Shown piece by piece: positions 43,405 through 54,444 of a stretch of 64,000 nt of DNA. How positions within the stretch are numbered: the first letter of the stretch is position 1; each line of letters begins with the position of its first letter. The notes under the pieces were generated by a model. The model was not told the origin of the DNA. It saw only the letters and a list, made by a program, of their open reading frames with translations, and made no database searches. The translations under genes were made by a program, and so were the position numbers. The DNA is from Haemophilus parainfluenzae ATCC 33392 (lineage in GTDB: Bacteria; Pseudomonadota; Gammaproteobacteria; Enterobacterales; Pasteurellaceae), in assembly GCF_031191205.1 (NCBI RefSeq), contig NZ_CP133470.1:255501-319500 (forward strand), written 5' to 3'.

Positions 43405-43692
43405 AAAATGTTCTCTTATAAATTGACCATAAACTGAAAAAGGTCTTATTTATAATAGAATTTTATCCTTGAGTAAAGTAAATAAAATCCACTTAAAAGC
43501 GAAGGTTAAAAATAAAAATCTAATTATTTTAATATTTCAGAATATAAGTTCAAAACAAATAAATTTCACAAGTATTCATACCGAAAAACTGATATCTTTA
43601 AGTGAATAAAATTTTTTCAATCAGCATCAGTACTTCATCAATTAGCAAGAATCGTTATCACTAGAATAATACATAAACAGCAACAAAAAGGG

Positions 43693-44492
43693 CTATGATT
43701 GTTCCACTTCCTTTAATACTTTAATCAAATATTCTACATAATTAGGAGCTTTCAGTCTTAATTGATTTAAATATATGTTTAATATCAAAAACATTACAGT
43801 AAGTACATCATTCCCACAATCAATAGCTGAGTATTGTTCGAACGCCCCTTTTAATCCAACAGGTTTCAGATTTTCGTTTGTTTTCCAAACCATGTATTTT
43901 TTTTCATAACAGAAAACAAAATCAGGTAATAAACTTTTATCTCTTTGACCTATCTGATCATTTAATTTTTCTAAAAGAGTTTGTTTTTCCAATCCATCAA
44001 ACCCAAAAATAATGCCTATATAATCATTACGTTTTTCGGTTGATGCTGTTAGCCCCGCACCTATGCCTAATTCTACAATAGGAGTAATGTCTAACATTGT
44101 TGAATCTCTTCTTTGAAGTTGCTTAATTGAAGCTATATTGTCTAAGCTTTTTAATAATTCATCAGTAGACAAGTTAGATTTAATTTCAATTAAGCCATAA
44201 ATTGATTCACATGGGAATAAATTACTCTTATGATTTTTTAATAAAACATTTGAATGAATTGCGTCATATACAACGATATCGATTTGTTTGCTCATATTAT
44301 CATTTAAATCAAAGACTTGACCAGTTCCCAACCCAAAACATTCAGGAAGAAAAGGACGCAATAAATTAGAAATAATTTCTTCTCTTACTTGCCCTTTTTC
44401 CCCTGAATGAGTGAATGAGTGAACAAAGAACTCTTCTCAAATTGAGCCTTAATATCTGAATTAGCTATTCTTAACGCATCAACAAGTTTCAT
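43693..44492 (-). pseudogene. DUF6602-like nuclease-fold gene broken by an 8-bp duplication
   Basis: The 5' part starts at ATG 44492 (MKLVDALRIANSDIKAQ) and hits a stop at 44387-44385 after 35 codons. The rest, 222 codons ending at 43693, is in another frame. The frames meet at 44404-44423, where tgaatgag occurs twice plus a partial third copy; removing one 8-bp unit restores one 263-residue protein through FTHSGEKGQVREEIISNLLRP. The body looks like DUF6602: FLPECFGLGTGQVFD, then a PD-(D/E)XK-like pair in QIDIVVYD and GLIEIKS. AT-rich and in a gap otherwise conserved around aspS, so probably acquired. A copy-number change could switch it back on. Confidence 0.78.
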
Positions 44493-44523
44493 ATAAACAT
44501 AACCAAATAAAATTATGTAATAT

Positions 44524-46296
44524 TTATTCTTTCTCCGACTTCACTACAGAAATAGACAACTCCTCCAATGCCTGCGGATTCGCAAAACTTGGTGCCTCTG
44601 TCATTAAACAAGCTGCTGCCGTTGTTTTCGGGAATGCAATCACATCACGGATATTTTCGGTGCCAGTTAAAAGCATGGTTAAACGGTCTAAACCAAATGC
44701 TAAACCTGCATGTGGCGGTGTACCGAATTTTAATGCATCCAATAAGAAACCGAATTTTTCATGTTGTTCTTGTTCATTGATACCAAGAATGCGGAATACG
44801 GTTTGCTGCATTTTCGGATCGAAAATACGGACAGAGCCACCACCTACTTCGTAGCCATTAATCACCATATCGTAAGCATTTGCTACCGCATCGGTTGGAT
44901 TCGCTTCTAATTGTTCTGGCGTAAAATCTTTTGGTGAAGTAAATGGGTGGTGCATTGCAGCAAGATTACCCTCTTCATCACGTTCAAACATTGGGAAATC
45001 GATCACCCAAAGTGGTTGCCATTCATCTAAACGAGTTAAGCCAAGATCACGACCTAATTTTAAACGTAACGCGCCCATTGCATCCGTGGTGGTTTGCCAT
45101 TTGTCTGCACCGAAGAATAAGATATCGCCAGTTTGAGCTTTCACACGTTCAGCTAAGGCTTTCCATACCTCTTCATTTAAGAATTTCGCAATCGGGCTTT
45201 GTACGCCTTCAAGACCAGCATTAATGTCATTTACTTTTGCCCAAGCTAAACCTTTTGCACCGTAAATGCCAACAAATTGTGTATATTCATCAATTTGTTT
45301 ACGAGTGATTTCTGTGCCATTTGGTACACGAATGACTGCCACACGGCCGTTTGGATTGTTTGCTGGCTCATTAAATACTTTAAATTCAACGTCTTTAACG
45401 ATATCAGCTACATCGACTAATTCAAGCGGGTTACGCAAATCTGGTTTATCTGAACCAAAACGAGTCATCGCTTCTTGCCAGGTCATTTGTGGGAATTTAC
45501 CTAAATCCACACCAATGATGTTTTGCCATAAACCGTGCACCATGCGCTCCATGATCTCACGTACTTCTGGCGCAGTTAAGAAAGAGGTTTCCACATCGAT
45601 TTGAGTAAATTCAGGCTGACGATCTGCACGTAAATCTTCATCACGGAAACATTTCACGATTTGATAATAACGGTCAAAACCAGACATCATTAAAAGCTGT
45701 TTGAAAAGCTGTGGTGATTGCGGCAATGCATAGAATTTGCCTTTATGTACACGACTTGGCACTAAATAGTCACGCGCACCTTCTGGCGTTGCTTTAGTTA
45801 GCATTGGGGTTTCGATATCAAGGAAACCATTGTCATCCATAAAGCGACGCACAAAGCTGGTAATTTTCGCACGAGTTTTTAAACGTTGTGCCATTTCTGG
45901 ACGACGTAAATCTAAATAACGATATTTTAAACGTTGTTCTTCAGTGTTGTTTTGGTTGAAGTCTAGCGGTAAAACATCAGAAGCATTGTAGATGCGTAAT
46001 TCTTTTGCTAACACTTCCACTTCGCCTGTCGCCATATTTTTATTAATTTGATTATCCGGACGCGCGATTACTTCACCTTTAATTTGAATACAAAATTCAT
46101 TACGTAAGCCTGAAGCTGCAGTTAACGCTTCTTGATATTTCGGGTCAAAACAAACTTGTACGACACCATCACGATCACGCATATCAATAAAAATTAAACC
46201 ACCTAAATCGCGACGACGGTGAACCCAACCGCTTAATGTTACTTCTTGTCCAATATAGTTGCGGTTTAATGCACCGCAATAATGTGTACGCATCAT
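44524..46296 (-). CDS. aspS: Aspartyl-tRNA synthetase
   Basis: Class II synthetase that charges tRNA-Asp. It has 590 residues: OB anticodon domain ([15 protein letters not shown]), motif 1 near 135, motif 2 [16 protein letters not shown] (about 217-232), a GAD insertion domain, and motif 3 [13 protein letters not shown] near the end. Two adjacent ATGs are possible starts. Confidence 0.98.
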   Translation of the reverse strand: MMRTHYCGALNRNYIGQEVTLSGWVHRRRDLGGLIFIDMRDRDGVVQVCFDPKYQEALTAASGLRNEFCIQIKGEVIARPDNQINKNMATGEVEVLAKELRIYNASDVLPLDFNQNNTEEQRLKYRYLDLRRPEMAQRLKTRAKITSFVRRFMDDNGFLDIETPMLTKATPEGARDYLVPSRVHKGKFYALPQSPQLFKQLLMMSGFDRYYQIVKCFRDEDLRADRQPEFTQIDVETSFLTAPEVREIMERMVHGLWQNIIGVDLGKFPQMTWQEAMTRFGSDKPDLRNPLELVDVADIVKDVEFKVFNEPANNPNGRVAVIRVPNGTEITRKQIDEYTQFVGIYGAKGLAWAKVNDINAGLEGVQSPIAKFLNEEVWKALAERVKAQTGDILFFGADKWQTTTDAMGALRLKLGRDLGLTRLDEWQPLWVIDFPMFERDEEGNLAAMHHPFTSPKDFTPEQLEANPTDAVANAYDMVINGYEVGGGSVRIFDPKMQQTVFRILGINEQEQHEKFGFLLDALKFGTPPHAGLAFGLDRLTMLLTGTENIRDVIAFPKTTAAACLMTEAPSFANPQALEELSISVVKSEKE

Positions 46297-46443
46297 TTCT
46301 GTATTCCTTTCATTTTTCTAAAATGGATAATTAACGCGTTGATTATACGGAAAAAGACATGCCTTTTAAATTGAAAAGCGAAATTTATTTGATCCTTTAA
46401 AAACTTTCACTAAAATGACCGCAGTTTTTTGCATTTTATCTAA

Positions 46444-47205
<762 letters not shown>

Positions 47206-47229
47206 TTATAATCCAATCAATAATCTAAA

Positions 47230-47265
47230 AAATAAGGGCGTATCAAATACGCCCTTATTTGTCAC
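47230..47265. terminator. Bidirectional terminator
   Basis: aataagggcgtat / atacgcccttatt forms a long stem with a short loop between the convergent cmoA and large membrane protein genes. Confidence 0.88.
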
Positions 47266-47272
47266 CAATGCT

Positions 47273-49912
47273 TTATAGCCCTTTTAAATCCTTATCTAAT
47301 AAACGAGCTAGCAATAAAATACCGTCTTTAAAGCGATATTCTGCATATTCCGCTTGCGCATAATGTTCACCTTTCCCTTCCGCAAAGAAATAATCTTGGC
47401 TTGGTAATTTAGGAAGCCAACCACCTTTATAACGAATTGGTAAATAAACATTTGGTGTGCAATGTTTAAAATCTGTTGGTATCTCTGATTGCTCCTCACA
47501 AAATGTCGCAACATGATTTTGATCAAGATGAACAAGGATATAAGCTTTTTTTTCCGAAGGACTTGATTCATCTATACCTGTGATTTCATTAGATTCAACA
47601 GTTTCAATAGGCTCATTACTTTCAAGAGGTTCATTTGATTCAGGTAAAACCTGACTTTGCTGAAACTCAGATAAAATAGCGTAATTCAATACCATATAAT
47701 CGCCTTGCATCAATGAACGAGGATCCACAGGAGCGATTTTTAAGACAACAGGCTTACCAGTAGCCAGCACATCTTCAAATTGCTGTACTTTATAGTTCAC
47801 CGCGCCCAATAACGCGATCACAAAGACGCCAACAAGCCAAATCGGTGCTTTAAAAACAGAATGGTTTTCGACCGCACTTTGTGAAGGCGCTTTATAACGT
47901 GCATGCAAGAATAAAGTAACAATCGCAAAAATAACGGCAAAGCTTACTAGCAATCCCCCTTTATAGAGTAATGGGATGCTCAATTGGTAATAGAACCCAC
48001 CTAAATAAACAACAAAGGCAAATACCAAAAGACCGAAGAACGCACGGCTGTCCGTCCAATAAACAAGCAATAATAACGCTGTTAAATATAAAATGACGGG
48101 TATCCCAACAAAGCCTAATGCAAACAAGGTTAATACTAATAAAATTAACACTGCTTCTGTGTGTTTGGAGTCACTATGCTTCTTCATTAGTGCATAGACA
48201 ATTAATGGTAATGCACAGACAAGTAAATATAAGATATGGCTAACATCAAACTGGAAGTGTGACCAAAATTGCCCACTTAAAACTTGCAACATATTATCAA
48301 GACTCATCGCGTCTGCTGGCATGACATCACTTGAAACATCTGTATCGATAAGACCATAATCTACCCAAGGAAACGCCATATACGACGGCACAGAGATCCA
48401 TAGAGAGAATAATACTGTTCCCCAAGCAATAGGCTTTAAATGAATTCGAGCTGATTGATTAGGTCGCATGACCCAATAAAAGAGTGCAATCGAAATCAGG
48501 AGCTGGATTTTATTAAACCATGTGTTATTAAACCATGTGTTAAACCATGCGTTATTCAAGCTGTAACTATGGAAATATAGATTATACGAAATTTGCCAAT
48601 ACACGAGAAGCTGGGTAACCAGTAGAATCCTCACTAAAGAATTCGGCATCAATTTGTAGCTGACGATAATAATGACGGTAAAAATCAGTGCGGAGATAAA
48701 GATACCTAAATTTGAACCTTCACTAGATTCATATCCGAATAAAAGAAAAATACCATTAAATTTAACAAACAAATAAAAGCCTAAAAAACAGTTTGCGATC
48801 AGAAAAAATAAACCCGCTAAGATTTTAGATTGTTCATCTGTCTCTTTGTTTAATGTGATAAACAAAGCCACAACAAATAAAAGAATACCAAAGAATAATG
48901 CGCCAGATTCTTCTAGACCGAAAGAAAAAAATAACCAAACACCTATCGTAACGACAGCTATCAATAAGGCAACCACCCATAATATTGAAATCGCCCAATG
49001 GAATTTCTTACTATTTGGATATTCTCGCTTATAACGTTTCACCAACCAATTTATTGCCATAACAGTGAAAGTAAAGCCAATTAATCCTAAAAGCACCCCC
49101 TCTTCTACACCACGAATCAAAAGAGATGCCAAAAAGCAATAAGCCCCAAGTAAGGCTATGACTGAAATAATTAAATTAATAAAATCAAAGCGATATTTGT
49201 GATATACATAAAATGCGATCGAGGCAGGAATAGCAATTAGCAAAGAACTAAGTGATGAACGACCAAATTCAGCCCAAGTAGAATAAAAAAACACACCATT
49301 AAAGACCGCTAAACCAAATAGGCTCGTAAAAGTCAGTGCTAAAAATACTTTAGGTAAAATGCGCCAATGTTGGTCATGAAAAGCTTTACTGAATAATTCC
49401 GATATCACAAGTAATCCAGCATTAATCAGCACGGCATAACACATTGAGTTATGCGAGTTTTGTTCATTAAATAAATAAAACGCAACATTGGCAGTAGCGG
49501 CAAATAGTAACGCTGAGGCCACATTCGGAAATAATAATAAAAATGGAAGTTGGCAAAGTGTCCAAACAGCAAATAACTGCCATACATCGGCCCCCGTTTG
49601 ATAGGTTTGTCCGACTAAGGCAAATAAACCGCCAATTAACACAGAAACAACAAAAAAGATACTATATGTCTTCCACTTTAATTTTTCTTTGGCTTGTCGA
49701 CGACTTTCTCGAATAAAGCAATAAAGGCCTAATATCACTGTCACCACAAGCAGTGTTTGTAAGCCATAAATTTTGGCTAAATCAGAAAAATAATCTAAAT
49801 TGGCTGCAATTAACGTGACGACTCCACTCGTTAAAAATCCCACGGTTAATAATAAAAACAGTAAATTTAAATAACGTTGCCAAGAAAGATTAAAAAGGCC
49901 AGTTGTATTCAT
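47273..49912 (-). CDS. Large membrane protein combining DUF2157, DUF4401 and GDYXXLXY domains
   Basis: An 879-residue inner-membrane protein with roughly 22 hydrophobic helices. The N-terminal part resembles DUF2157 (ALVGQTYQTGADVWQLFAVW). The middle (about 300-680) resembles DUF4401. The C-terminal periplasmic part holds GDYMVLNYAI, the GDYXXLXY signature, and a Glu/Ser/Asn-rich insert with repeated ESNEP. In many bacteria these are separate neighbouring genes. A short WFNT/WFNN repeat lies near 465-478. Function unknown. Confidence 0.78.
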   Translation of the reverse strand: MNTTGLFNLSWQRYLNLLFLLLTVGFLTSGVVTLIAANLDYFSDLAKIYGLQTLLVVTVILGLYCFIRESRRQAKEKLKWKTYSIFFVVSVLIGGLFALVGQTYQTGADVWQLFAVWTLCQLPFLLLFPNVASALLFAATANVAFYLFNEQNSHNSMCYAVLINAGLLVISELFSKAFHDQHWRILPKVFLALTFTSLFGLAVFNGVFFYSTWAEFGRSSLSSLLIAIPASIAFYVYHKYRFDFINLIISVIALLGAYCFLASLLIRGVEEGVLLGLIGFTFTVMAINWLVKRYKREYPNSKKFHWAISILWVVALLIAVVTIGVWLFFSFGLEESGALFFGILLFVVALFITLNKETDEQSKILAGLFFLIANCFLGFYLFVKFNGIFLLFGYESSEGSNLGIFISALIFTVIIIVSYKLMPNSLVRILLVTQLLVYWQISYNLYFHSYSLNNAWFNTWFNNTWFNKIQLLISIALFYWVMRPNQSARIHLKPIAWGTVLFSLWISVPSYMAFPWVDYGLIDTDVSSDVMPADAMSLDNMLQVLSGQFWSHFQFDVSHILYLLVCALPLIVYALMKKHSDSKHTEAVLILLVLTLFALGFVGIPVILYLTALLLLVYWTDSRAFFGLLVFAFVVYLGGFYYQLSIPLLYKGGLLVSFAVIFAIVTLFLHARYKAPSQSAVENHSVFKAPIWLVGVFVIALLGAVNYKVQQFEDVLATGKPVVLKIAPVDPRSLMQGDYMVLNYAILSEFQQSQVLPESNEPLESNEPIETVESNEITGIDESSPSEKKAYILVHLDQNHVATFCEEQSEIPTDFKHCTPNVYLPIRYKGGWLPKLPSQDYFFAEGKGEHYAQAEYAEYRFKDGILLLARLLDKDLKGL

Positions 49913-49978
49913 TCATTTTTCCTTTTTATAAAAATATTCGTATTATCTTAGCATAATAGTCAGGTAAATAAATAACAA

Positions 49979-50018
49979 AAAAATGTGGCTAAATAATACA
50001 ATTTAGCCACATTTTAAT
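49979..50018. terminator. Terminator after the organophosphate antiporter
   Basis: aaatgtggctaaat / atttagccacattt forms a perfect stem with a short loop followed on the minus strand by a T-run, downstream of the antiporter gene. Confidence 0.88.
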
Positions 50019-50037
50019 TTAGGTAAAATAATATTTA

Positions 50038-51366
50038 TTACGCTGCATTCGGCTTATGGAGTAAGGTAAAAGCAATGAAACCAAATCCTAAGAAGCAAGA
50101 AACGATCAAGGCATAAAAACCACCATCCCAGCCAAATAAGTCGACCAATTTGCCCATTACATAGCCTGCACTCGCAGAACCTAATAAGTAACCGAATAGC
50201 CCGGTTAGACCTGTCGCTGTACCGGTTGCCACACGTGGTACAAGGTCTGCCGCTTGAAGCCCGATCATCATTACTGGACCATAAATTAAGAAACCGATAG
50301 CTACAAGACAAATATTATCTACGAGTGGATTTCCTTCTGGGTTTTTCCAATAAACAATAATCGCGATTAATACACCGGTTAGGAATAATAACATCGGCGG
50401 TGCACGGTGACCTTTGAAGACTTTATCACTCAAATAACCACTAGCAAGCATACCAAAGATACCTGCATATTCGTAAAGGAAATACGCCCAACTTTGTTTG
50501 TCTACAGAGAAGTGTTTCACTTCTTTTAGATACGTTGGTGCCCAGTCAATGATGCCATAACGAATGAAATACACAAATACGTTCGCAAGTGCAATCGCCC
50601 ATAAGAACTTATTATTAATGATGTATTTCATGAAAATATCTTTAGAAGAAAGCGTGTGAGCCGATTCGACTTTCTCTACGATTTTTTCACCTTTCCATTC
50701 ATCTACCGGTGGTAACCCTTGTGATTCTGGAGTATCGCGCATTAAATAGAACATGATGAATGCCAATACAATCGCGATTAAGGCTGGTAAATAGAATAAA
50801 GATTGCCATACGCCGAAAATCGATAAACCGAGGATCGCTAATGGACCAATTAAACCACCACCTAAGTTATGCGATACGTTCCACCAGCTCCACCAAACAC
50901 CACGTTCAGAAACCGAGAACCAGTTGGTCATTGTTTTTGCACCTGGTGGATATCCCATTCCTTGGAACCAGCCATTTAATGCAGCTAACACAATCATCAA
51001 TGGAATAGAAGAAAGCACGCCTGGTACTAAACCGAAAATTAAGCTCACTAATGCAGAACCTAATAAACCAATAGTAATAAAATATTTAGGATTACTTCGG
51101 TCAGAAATATTCCCCATAATGAACTTACTAAAACCGTAAGCCAGTGATAACGCTACCCCAACTGTACCTAAATCAGCTTTAGTAAAGCCATATTCATCAA
51201 TAAGATAAGGAATTGCTAAAGAAAAGTTTTTGCGGATAAGATAATAAGCCGCATACCCGATAAATACTCCAGCAAATACCTGCCAACGTAATTTTTTATA
51301 CTCGGCATCTGTTCTAGAACTTTCAATTCTTGGTGCTGGAGGAGATGCTTTTAAGAATGAAAACAT
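50038..51366 (-). CDS. Organophosphate:phosphate antiporter (GlpT-like)
   Basis: A 442-residue major-facilitator protein of the OPA family with 12 predicted helices. Two substrate-binding arginines are in YYLIRKNFSLA and YFIRYGIIDWAP, and the GlpT histidine is in NVSHNLGGG. The A-loop GNISDRSNPKYF and the NGWFQGMGYPPGAKTMTNW stretch match glycerol-3-phosphate transporters most closely, but hexose-phosphate or phosphoglycerate cannot be excluded. Monocistronic, divergent from gloA. Confidence 0.82.
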   Translation of the reverse strand: MFSFLKASPPAPRIESSRTDAEYKKLRWQVFAGVFIGYAAYYLIRKNFSLAIPYLIDEYGFTKADLGTVGVALSLAYGFSKFIMGNISDRSNPKYFITIGLLGSALVSLIFGLVPGVLSSIPLMIVLAALNGWFQGMGYPPGAKTMTNWFSVSERGVWWSWWNVSHNLGGGLIGPLAILGLSIFGVWQSLFYLPALIAIVLAFIMFYLMRDTPESQGLPPVDEWKGEKIVEKVESAHTLSSKDIFMKYIINNKFLWAIALANVFVYFIRYGIIDWAPTYLKEVKHFSVDKQSWAYFLYEYAGIFGMLASGYLSDKVFKGHRAPPMLLFLTGVLIAIIVYWKNPEGNPLVDNICLVAIGFLIYGPVMMIGLQAADLVPRVATGTATGLTGLFGYLLGSASAGYVMGKLVDLFGWDGGFYALIVSCFLGFGFIAFTLLHKPNAA

Positions 51367-51598
51367 CTTTGTTCTCCTATAATAATTTACAACTTGTCGT
51401 ATCCTTGTAATAGCTAGTCCACTACAATGAGAAACAGATTACCAAAGCCGAATATGAAACAGAGCTCCGACCACTCCAAATGATTAGTTCATTTTCGTTA
51501 TTTAAACGACTCTAATTTCTGGGATAAATTACGTCCTAAGTCTATTTAAAAATTTCTATGTTATAATACCGACCAACCCAATAAAAAAAGGATATAAG

Positions 51599-52006
51599 AT
51601 GAGAATTTTACACACCATGCTTCGAGTGGGTGATTTAGACCGCTCTATTAAATTTTATCAAGACGTTTTAGGTATGCGTTTATTACGCACAAGTGAAAAC
51701 CCTGAGTATAAATATTCACTAGCCTTTTTAGGTTACGAGGATGGTGAGAGTGCAACTGAAATTGAATTAACATATAACTGGGGCGTGACTGAATATGATC
51801 TTGGTAATGCTTACGGTCATATTGCTATTGGTGTAGATGATATTTACGCAACTTGTAAAGCGGTACGTGCTAATGGCGGTAAAGTAACTCGCGAAGCAGG
51901 CCCTGTTAAAGGTGGCACAACCGTGATTGCATTCGTTGAAGATCCAGATGGTTATAAGATCGAGTTTATCGAAAATAAAAGTGCAAAATCAGCTTTAGGG
52001 AATTAA
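51599..52006 (+). CDS. gloA: Lactoylglutathione lyase (glyoxalase I)
   Basis: Ni-dependent enzyme that converts the methylglyoxal-glutathione adduct to S-lactoylglutathione. It has 135 residues, the length of E. coli GloA. The four metal ligands are visible: His5 (LHTMLRV), Glu56 ([10 protein letters not shown]), His74 ([10 protein letters not shown]) and Glu122 (YKIEFIE). It lies 10 bp upstream of rnt, so the two are likely cotranscribed. Confidence 0.97.
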   Translation: MRILHTMLRVGDLDRSIKFYQDVLGMRLLRTSENPEYKYSLAFLGYEDGESATEIELTYNWGVTEYDLGNAYGHIAIGVDDIYATCKAVRANGGKVTREAGPVKGGTTVIAFVEDPDGYKIEFIENKSAKSALGN

Positions 52007-52016
52007 GGAATACATT

Positions 52017-52706
52017 GTGTCAGATACACCTGAAATTCCTTATCACCATCAATTAAAAAATCGCTTCCGCGGCTACTTTCCTGTCATTATTGATGTGGAA
52101 ACGGCTGGGTTTGATGCCAAAAAAGATGCGCTTTTAGAACTTGCGGCAATCACCTTAAAAATGGATGGGAATGGCAATTTACACCCCGATCAAAAATGCC
52201 ATTTTCATATTGAGCCATTTGAAGGTGCGAATATTAATCCGGAATCACTCAAATTTAACGGGATTGATATTCACAATCCATTGCGAGGTGCCGTATCTGA
52301 ATTAGATGCCATCACAGGATTGTTCCAAATGGTGCGTCGTGGACAAAAAGATGCTGAATGTCAGCGTTCTATTATCGTGGCACACAACGCGGCTTTTGAC
52401 CAAAGCTTCGTGATGGCTGCGGCTGAACGTACGGGCGTAAAACGCAATCCATTCCACCCTTTTGGGATGTTTGATACGGCAACACTTGCCGGTTTTATGT
52501 TTGGACAAACGGTTCTCGTCAAAGCATGCCAAGCGGCAAAAATTCCTTTTGATGGTAAACAAGCACACTCGGCGCTATATGATACTGAACGTACGGCAGA
52601 ATTATTTTGCTATATGGTGAATCATTTAAAAGAGCTTGGTGGTTTCCCGCATATTGCTCAAACAAATGAAACGGAAAAAACTGCTGAAAATCAGATCGCA
52701 CTTTAA
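52017..52706 (+). CDS. rnt: Ribonuclease T
   Basis: DEDDh exonuclease that trims the 3' ends of tRNA and other stable RNAs. It has 229 residues, starting with GTG. The catalytic residues are in [21 protein letters not shown] (Asp and Glu), HNAAFDQSF (Asp) and [11 protein letters not shown] (His and Asp). Confidence 0.96.
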   Translation: MSDTPEIPYHHQLKNRFRGYFPVIIDVETAGFDAKKDALLELAAITLKMDGNGNLHPDQKCHFHIEPFEGANINPESLKFNGIDIHNPLRGAVSELDAITGLFQMVRRGQKDAECQRSIIVAHNAAFDQSFVMAAAERTGVKRNPFHPFGMFDTATLAGFMFGQTVLVKACQAAKIPFDGKQAHSALYDTERTAELFCYMVNHLKELGGFPHIAQTNETEKTAENQIAL

Positions 52707-52801
52707 TTTTCAAATTTTTTTGAAAAAAGCTTGCAATCGTTTTCGGTTTACCGTATTTTAAAAAGTAATTCAATTTAGTTATCTAAATAAGAGAGTTTCA
52801 A

Positions 52802-52846
52802 ATGAACTTTATCCTTCGTCACCATCATCGCCATTCAACTGAATAA
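52802..52846 (+). CDS. Histidine leader peptide of a transporter gene
   Basis: A 14-residue leader, MNFILRHHHRHSTE, with four histidine codons among five. GAGAG lies upstream. It sits just before a set of competing hairpins that end in a terminator, the layout of his-operon attenuators. The downstream gene here is not hisG but an NhaC-like transporter. Confidence 0.93.
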   Translation: MNFILRHHHRHSTE

Positions 52847-52866
52847 TCTTTCAGGCTGTTGGCGTG

Positions 52867-52950
52867 CTTGGAAGATTTCTTCCGAGCTGACAAGATAAAG
52901 ATCAAAAAAATCTTACCCCTCGGAAGGCAACTTTCGAGGGGTTTTGTTTT
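52867..52950 (+). terminator. Histidine attenuator with competing hairpins
   Basis: Three mutually exclusive stems are visible. Protector: cttgg-aag / ctt-ccgag at 52867-52886. Antiterminator: cttccgag at 52879-52886 with ctcggaag at 52919-52926 (8 bp). Terminator: cccctcg at 52916-52922 with cgagggg at 52935-52941, followed by ttttgtttt. A ribosome stalled on the His codons frees the antiterminator strand, so low charged tRNA-His should turn the transporter on. Confidence 0.9.
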
Positions 52951-52976
52951 ATTATTAATTACAGGAGTTTATTACT

Positions 52977-53033
52977 ATGCGACATTTAGCCTTAAATCAA
53001 TTTTCTTTTATGCGACCTTTTAAGTTTAATTAA
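52977..53033 (+). CDS. Second short ORF upstream of the transporter
   Basis: An 18-residue ORF (MRHLALNQFSFMRPFKFN) with a good ribosome site (AGGAG, 7 bp before the ATG). It lies beyond the attenuator and ends 18 bp before the transporter start. No homologue is recognised. It could couple translation to the next gene or be a leftover of an older gene start. Coding status is uncertain. Confidence 0.45.
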   Translation: MRHLALNQFSFMRPFKFN

Positions 53034-53051
53034 TCAATAAGGAACAACAAT

Positions 53052-54404
53052 ATGCTATCGAATCCCGTTGTTATTTCAATTGTCGTACTACTGGCATTAA
53101 GCCTACTGCGCGTGAACGTGGTTATCGCACTGGTAATTTCTGCGCTTACAGCCGGCTTATGCGGCGACTTAGGTTTAAGCAAAACCATTGAAACCTTTAC
53201 AGGCGGCTTAGGTGGTGGTGCTGAAGTGGCGATGAACTATGCGATGCTCGGTGCATTTGCCATTGCGATTTCAAAATCTGGCATCACTGATTTGCTTGCC
53301 TACAAAATTATTACCCGAATGAACAAAACACCAACTGGCAAAAATTTAGCCTGGTTTAAATATATGCTGCTTGGTATTTTGCTTTTATTCTCAATTTCAT
53401 CCCAAAACTTGCTCCCAGTGCACATTGCGTTTATTCCGATTGTGGTACCGCCTTTACTTTCTATTTTTAACCGTTTAAAAATCGATCGTCGTGCAGTGGC
53501 TTGTATTATTACCTTTGGTTTAACCGCAACCTATATGATCTTGCCGGTTGGTTTCGGGAAAATCTTTATTGAAAGCGTTTTAGTAAAAAATATCAATCTT
53601 GCTGGTGCCTCACTCGGTTTACAAACCAGTGTTGGTGAAGTTTCTTTTGCTATGCTTATCCCTGTTATTGGTATGATTCTTGGTTTACTCACTGCCGTAT
53701 TTGTTACCTATCGCAAACCTCGCGAGTATGTGGTGACAACGGCAGAACCAACTACAACTGAAATTGAACAACACATCGCTAACATTAAACCTATTCAAAT
53801 TACCGCAAGTGCGGTCGCTATCGTCGCCACGTTTGCCACACAGCTTTTCACAAGTTCTACAATTATTGGTGGTTTAGTCGGTTTAGTGATTTTCGGTGCA
53901 TTTGGTATCTTCAAACTCAAAGAAAGTAATGATATTTTCCAACAAGGTTTACGCTTAATGGCGATGATCGGCTTTGTGATGATTGCGGCTTCTGGTTTCG
54001 CTAATGTCATTAATTCAACAAGTGGCGTGAAAGAGTTAGTTGATGCACTTTCAACGGGTGTAATTCAAAGCAAAGGCGTTGCGGCATTCTTAATGCTACT
54101 CGTTGGGTTATTGATTACCATGGGTATTGGTTCTTCTTTCTCAACCGTGCCAATTATCACCTCAATTTATGTACCACTTTGTCTCTCTTTTGGTTTCTCA
54201 CCACTTGCGACAGTGGCTATCGTAGGTGTAGCTGCGGCATTAGGGGATGCGGGCTCACCGGCTTCTGACTCCACACTTGGTCCAACATCCGGTTTGAATA
54301 TGGATGGTAAACACGACCACATTTGGGATTCTGTTGTACCAACCTTTATTCACTACAACATTCCATTATTAGCGTTCGGTTGGATTGCAGCCATGACCCT
54401 TTAA
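53052..54404 (+). CDS. NhaC-like transporter (YuiF/HI0325 type), predicted histidine uptake
   Basis: A 450-residue membrane protein with about 11-12 helices of the Na+/H+ antiporter superfamily. Segments such as LLLFSISSQNLLPVHIAFIP and AAALGDAGSPASDSTLGP lie in the core. AAGGA precedes the ATG. Control by a histidine leader points to histidine as substrate; comparative work has proposed the same for homologues. Transport itself cannot be read from the sequence. Confidence 0.78.
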   Translation: MLSNPVVISIVVLLALSLLRVNVVIALVISALTAGLCGDLGLSKTIETFTGGLGGGAEVAMNYAMLGAFAIAISKSGITDLLAYKIITRMNKTPTGKNLAWFKYMLLGILLLFSISSQNLLPVHIAFIPIVVPPLLSIFNRLKIDRRAVACIITFGLTATYMILPVGFGKIFIESVLVKNINLAGASLGLQTSVGEVSFAMLIPVIGMILGLLTAVFVTYRKPREYVVTTAEPTTTEIEQHIANIKPIQITASAVAIVATFATQLFTSSTIIGGLVGLVIFGAFGIFKLKESNDIFQQGLRLMAMIGFVMIAASGFANVINSTSGVKELVDALSTGVIQSKGVAAFLMLLVGLLITMGIGSSFSTVPIITSIYVPLCLSFGFSPLATVAIVGVAAALGDAGSPASDSTLGPTSGLNMDGKHDHIWDSVVPTFIHYNIPLLAFGWIAAMTL

Positions 54405-54412
54405 TCGTTATA

Positions 54413-54444
54413 ATCCCTGCATTCATTATGTGGGGATTTTTTTT
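54413..54444 (+). terminator. Terminator overlapping the priC ribosome site
   Basis: atccctgcat / atgtggggat (two wobble pairs) followed by a run of eight T lies after the transporter gene. The GGGGA that serves as the priC ribosome site is inside the stem, so folding could limit priC translation. Confidence 0.6.

Noticed and set aside
43405..43692. Search for a gene in the gap between the Nramp-related gene and the DUF6602-like pseudogene
   Set aside because: AT-rich with scattered stops in all frames; no RNA gene or operator could be supported.
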